From: Chitinophagaceae bacterium
GTDB taxonomy: Bacteria > Bacteroidota > Bacteroidia > Chitinophagales > Chitinophagaceae
NCBI GenBank assembly: GCA_016741945.1
Contig: JACVCQ010000175.1
Location: 1 to 5,831 of the forward strand
DNA: 5,831 bases
Reading direction: 5' to 3'
Part shown: piece by piece, positions 5,054-5,831 of the stretch
Layout: every line of letters starts with the position of its first letter
Position numbering within the stretch: the first letter of the stretch is position 1
Made by a program: the position numbers and the translations under genes
Notes under the pieces: generated by a model
Databases searched by the model: none
Seen by the model: the letters and a program-made list of their open reading frames with translations, nothing else
Told to the model about the DNA's origin: nothing

Positions 5054-5455
5054 TCAAAGATTTGGATTGAAGGTATACTTAAAATCAACCAGCCATGCTT
5101 CTTTTTGCTTAATCACTTTGATCTTTACAGGTTGCTGATCGAAAGAATTACTATAATAGATGATCGTTTGAACCGTATCAATATCACTTACTTCACTAAT
5201 ATTTATGGAAGCAGTTCTCAGTTGTTGTCTGCCTTCTTTGTCTAACCCCCTGAATTTTGTTTCTGCCCGATTCAAGTGGCCCATATTGGTACTATCATCC
5301 AACATATAAAACTTGGCTTTGGAAAAATCACCTTTCAAACAGGCATCTATAAACTCTCTGCCGGCATCAAGGGCATTTTCTGCGGGTACATAGTTATGTT
5401 CTTTGGTAGCACAGGCGCTGAGCCATATCGCTGCGATCAAAAAAAGATATTTCAA
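5054..5455 (-). CDS. Small lipoprotein, DUF4878/NTF2-like
   Basis: The 133-residue product begins with a type II signal peptide: MKYLFLIAAIWLSAC, with lipobox LSAC and Cys15 as the lipidated residue. The mature part (16-133) looks like a small alpha+beta NTF2-like fold. A helix around 27-53 (ALDAGREFIDACLKGDFSKAK pattern) precedes strands that end in QPVKIKVIKQKEAWLVDFKY. This layout matches DUF4878-type lipoproteins, in which a helix with F(h)xAhxxGDxxxA precedes KV(K)L...WKVD. The function of such proteins is unknown; the mature chain would be anchored in the periplasm or outer membrane. The only usable start is TTG at 5455, because an in-frame TGA lies about ten codons upstream with no ATG between. 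It is the first gene of the apparent lipoprotein-ppa-TauE operon. Confidence 0.78.
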   Translation of the reverse strand: MKYLFLIAAIWLSACATKEHNYVPAENALDAGREFIDACLKGDFSKAKFYMLDDSTNMGHLNRAETKFRGLDKEGRQQLRTASINISEVSDIDTVQTIIYYSNSFDQQPVKIKVIKQKEAWLVDFKYTFNPNL

Positions 5456-5468
5456 CTTGTTTTTTGTG

Positions 5469-5476
5469 TAAAGGTA
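5469..5476 (-). promoter_or_regulatory. Possible -7 element (TACCTTTA) for the lipoprotein-ppa-TauE operon
   Basis: The minus strand reads TACCTTTA, one base from TAnnTTTG, 13 bases before the TTG start at 5455. Its position suits the promoter of the operon, but the -33 element is not obvious. Confidence 0.3.
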
Positions 5477-5553
5477 AGTCGGTCATGTTAATCCCATACA
5501 TTATTCATCAAATCTGTCTTTTTGGGTAATCCCAGAACTAAATAAACAATTTA

Positions 5554-5583
5554 TTGATTTATAATGATTTAGCCCTATATTGG
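5554..5583 (+). promoter_or_regulatory. Possible promoter of the desaturase gene
   Basis: TATATTGG at 5576-5583 differs by one base from TAnnTTTG, and a TTG at 5554-5556 lies 19 bases upstream, within the usual -33/-7 spacing. The -7 box ends three bases before the ATG, so the transcript would be leaderless or nearly so. This is a weak match in A+T-rich DNA. Confidence 0.25.
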
Positions 5584-5586
5584 ATC

Positions 5587-5831
5587 ATGCCTTCTACTAA
5601 AACTAACTTTGTCTATTCACAGACACCTGAGCCACATCGTGGTCGTACTAAAACCATATTAAAAGAACATCCTGAGATCAGAAACTTGATTGGAAAGAAC
5701 CCATATACCATCTTTCCGATTATAGGGTTGGTATTGTTTCAATTGGTTGGGGCATTTTTATTATCGGATTTACCTTGGTGGACGGGGATTGCTGTTGCAT
5801 ACTTATTAGGGTCTTTTGCAGATCATGCTTT
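5587..5831 (+). CDS. Sphingolipid delta-4 (dihydroceramide) desaturase-like protein, N-terminal part, cut by window edge
   Basis: From ATG 5587 the frame is open for 81 codons to the edge. Residues 7-41 match the N-terminal Lipid_DES domain of eukaryotic DEGS proteins: a short F-x-Y start, then TPEPHRGRTKTILKEHPEI, then a charged NP turn. DEGS1, as I recall it, has TDQPHADRRREILAKYPEI at the same place. A first hydrophobic helix follows at 42-59 (with FQLVGAF, like TQLGAF in DEGS1), then DLPWW and a second helix at 66-78. The helix ends in GSFADHA, which aligns with GSCINHS just before the first histidine box. The fatty acid desaturase His boxes that bind the di-iron site would lie beyond the edge, so activity cannot be confirmed. 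Members insert a trans-4 double bond into the sphingoid base. In bacteria the substrate could instead be another lipid. The gene diverges from the lipoprotein operon. Confidence 0.8.
   Translation, partial: MPSTKTNFVYSQTPEPHRGRTKTILKEHPEIRNLIGKNPYTIFPIIGLVLFQLVGAFLLSDLPWWTGIAVAYLLGSFADHA

Noticed and set aside
4934..5245. Plus-strand 103-codon frame opposite the pyrophosphatase start and lipoprotein
   Set aside because: It is antisense to two convincing genes, spans their junction and has no domain-like pattern.
1..5831. CRISPR array, toxin-antitoxin, retron or phage-defence cassette
   Set aside because: No regularly spaced repeats, reverse transcriptase, nuclease or small paired toxin genes are seen on either strand.

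Overview
The window looks like a chromosomal segment from a Bacteroidota bacterium, most likely of the Chitinophagaceae type. This rests on the A+T-rich DNA, the near absence of Shine-Dalgarno sequences, several matches to the Bacteroidota -7 promoter element TAnnTTTG, frequent TTG/GTG starts, and the gene families present (paired small bactofilins, a sigma/membrane-partner pair without a zinc motif, a cytosolic NlpC/P60 enzyme, a half-length TauE). The assignment is inferred from family resemblance, not from a database search.

Layout. Positions 1-89 (minus) hold the first ~29 codons of an IS3-type transposase that runs off the left edge, with a repeated GTCAACTT motif just outside it that may be the element's end. 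A strong hairpin (139-172) separates this from two divergent bactofilin genes (192-794 minus, 977-1441 plus). The second is followed after one stop codon, in the same frame, by a cupin_5/DUF985 gene (1445-1951). That gene meets an ECF sigma factor / putative membrane anti-sigma pair (2875-1952, minus) tail to tail with no intergenic base. A leaderless YkfC-like NlpC/P60 peptidase (2947-3708) diverges from the sigma gene and ends at a 7-bp tandem repeat and a bidirectional hairpin terminator (3774-3812). On the minus strand follow a 50-codon membrane microprotein gene with its own -7 element, then an apparent operon: lipoprotein (5455-5054), family I inorganic pyrophosphatase (5023-4475) and half-length TauE/SafE permease (4468-4028). 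At the right edge, diverging from that operon, is the N-terminal third of a protein strikingly like eukaryotic sphingolipid delta-4 (dihydroceramide) desaturases (5587 to the edge).

How the genes fit together. Much of the window concerns the envelope: bactofilin scaffolds, peptidoglycan peptide recycling, an envelope-sensing sigma pair, a lipoprotein, and a lipid desaturase in a phylum known for sphingolipids. The pyrophosphatase is general housekeeping. No CRISPR array, tRNA, rRNA or defence cassette is visible. The most noteworthy item is the DEGS-like desaturase, followed by the small membrane protein gene, the heptamer repeat and the in-frame bactofilin-TGA-cupin arrangement.
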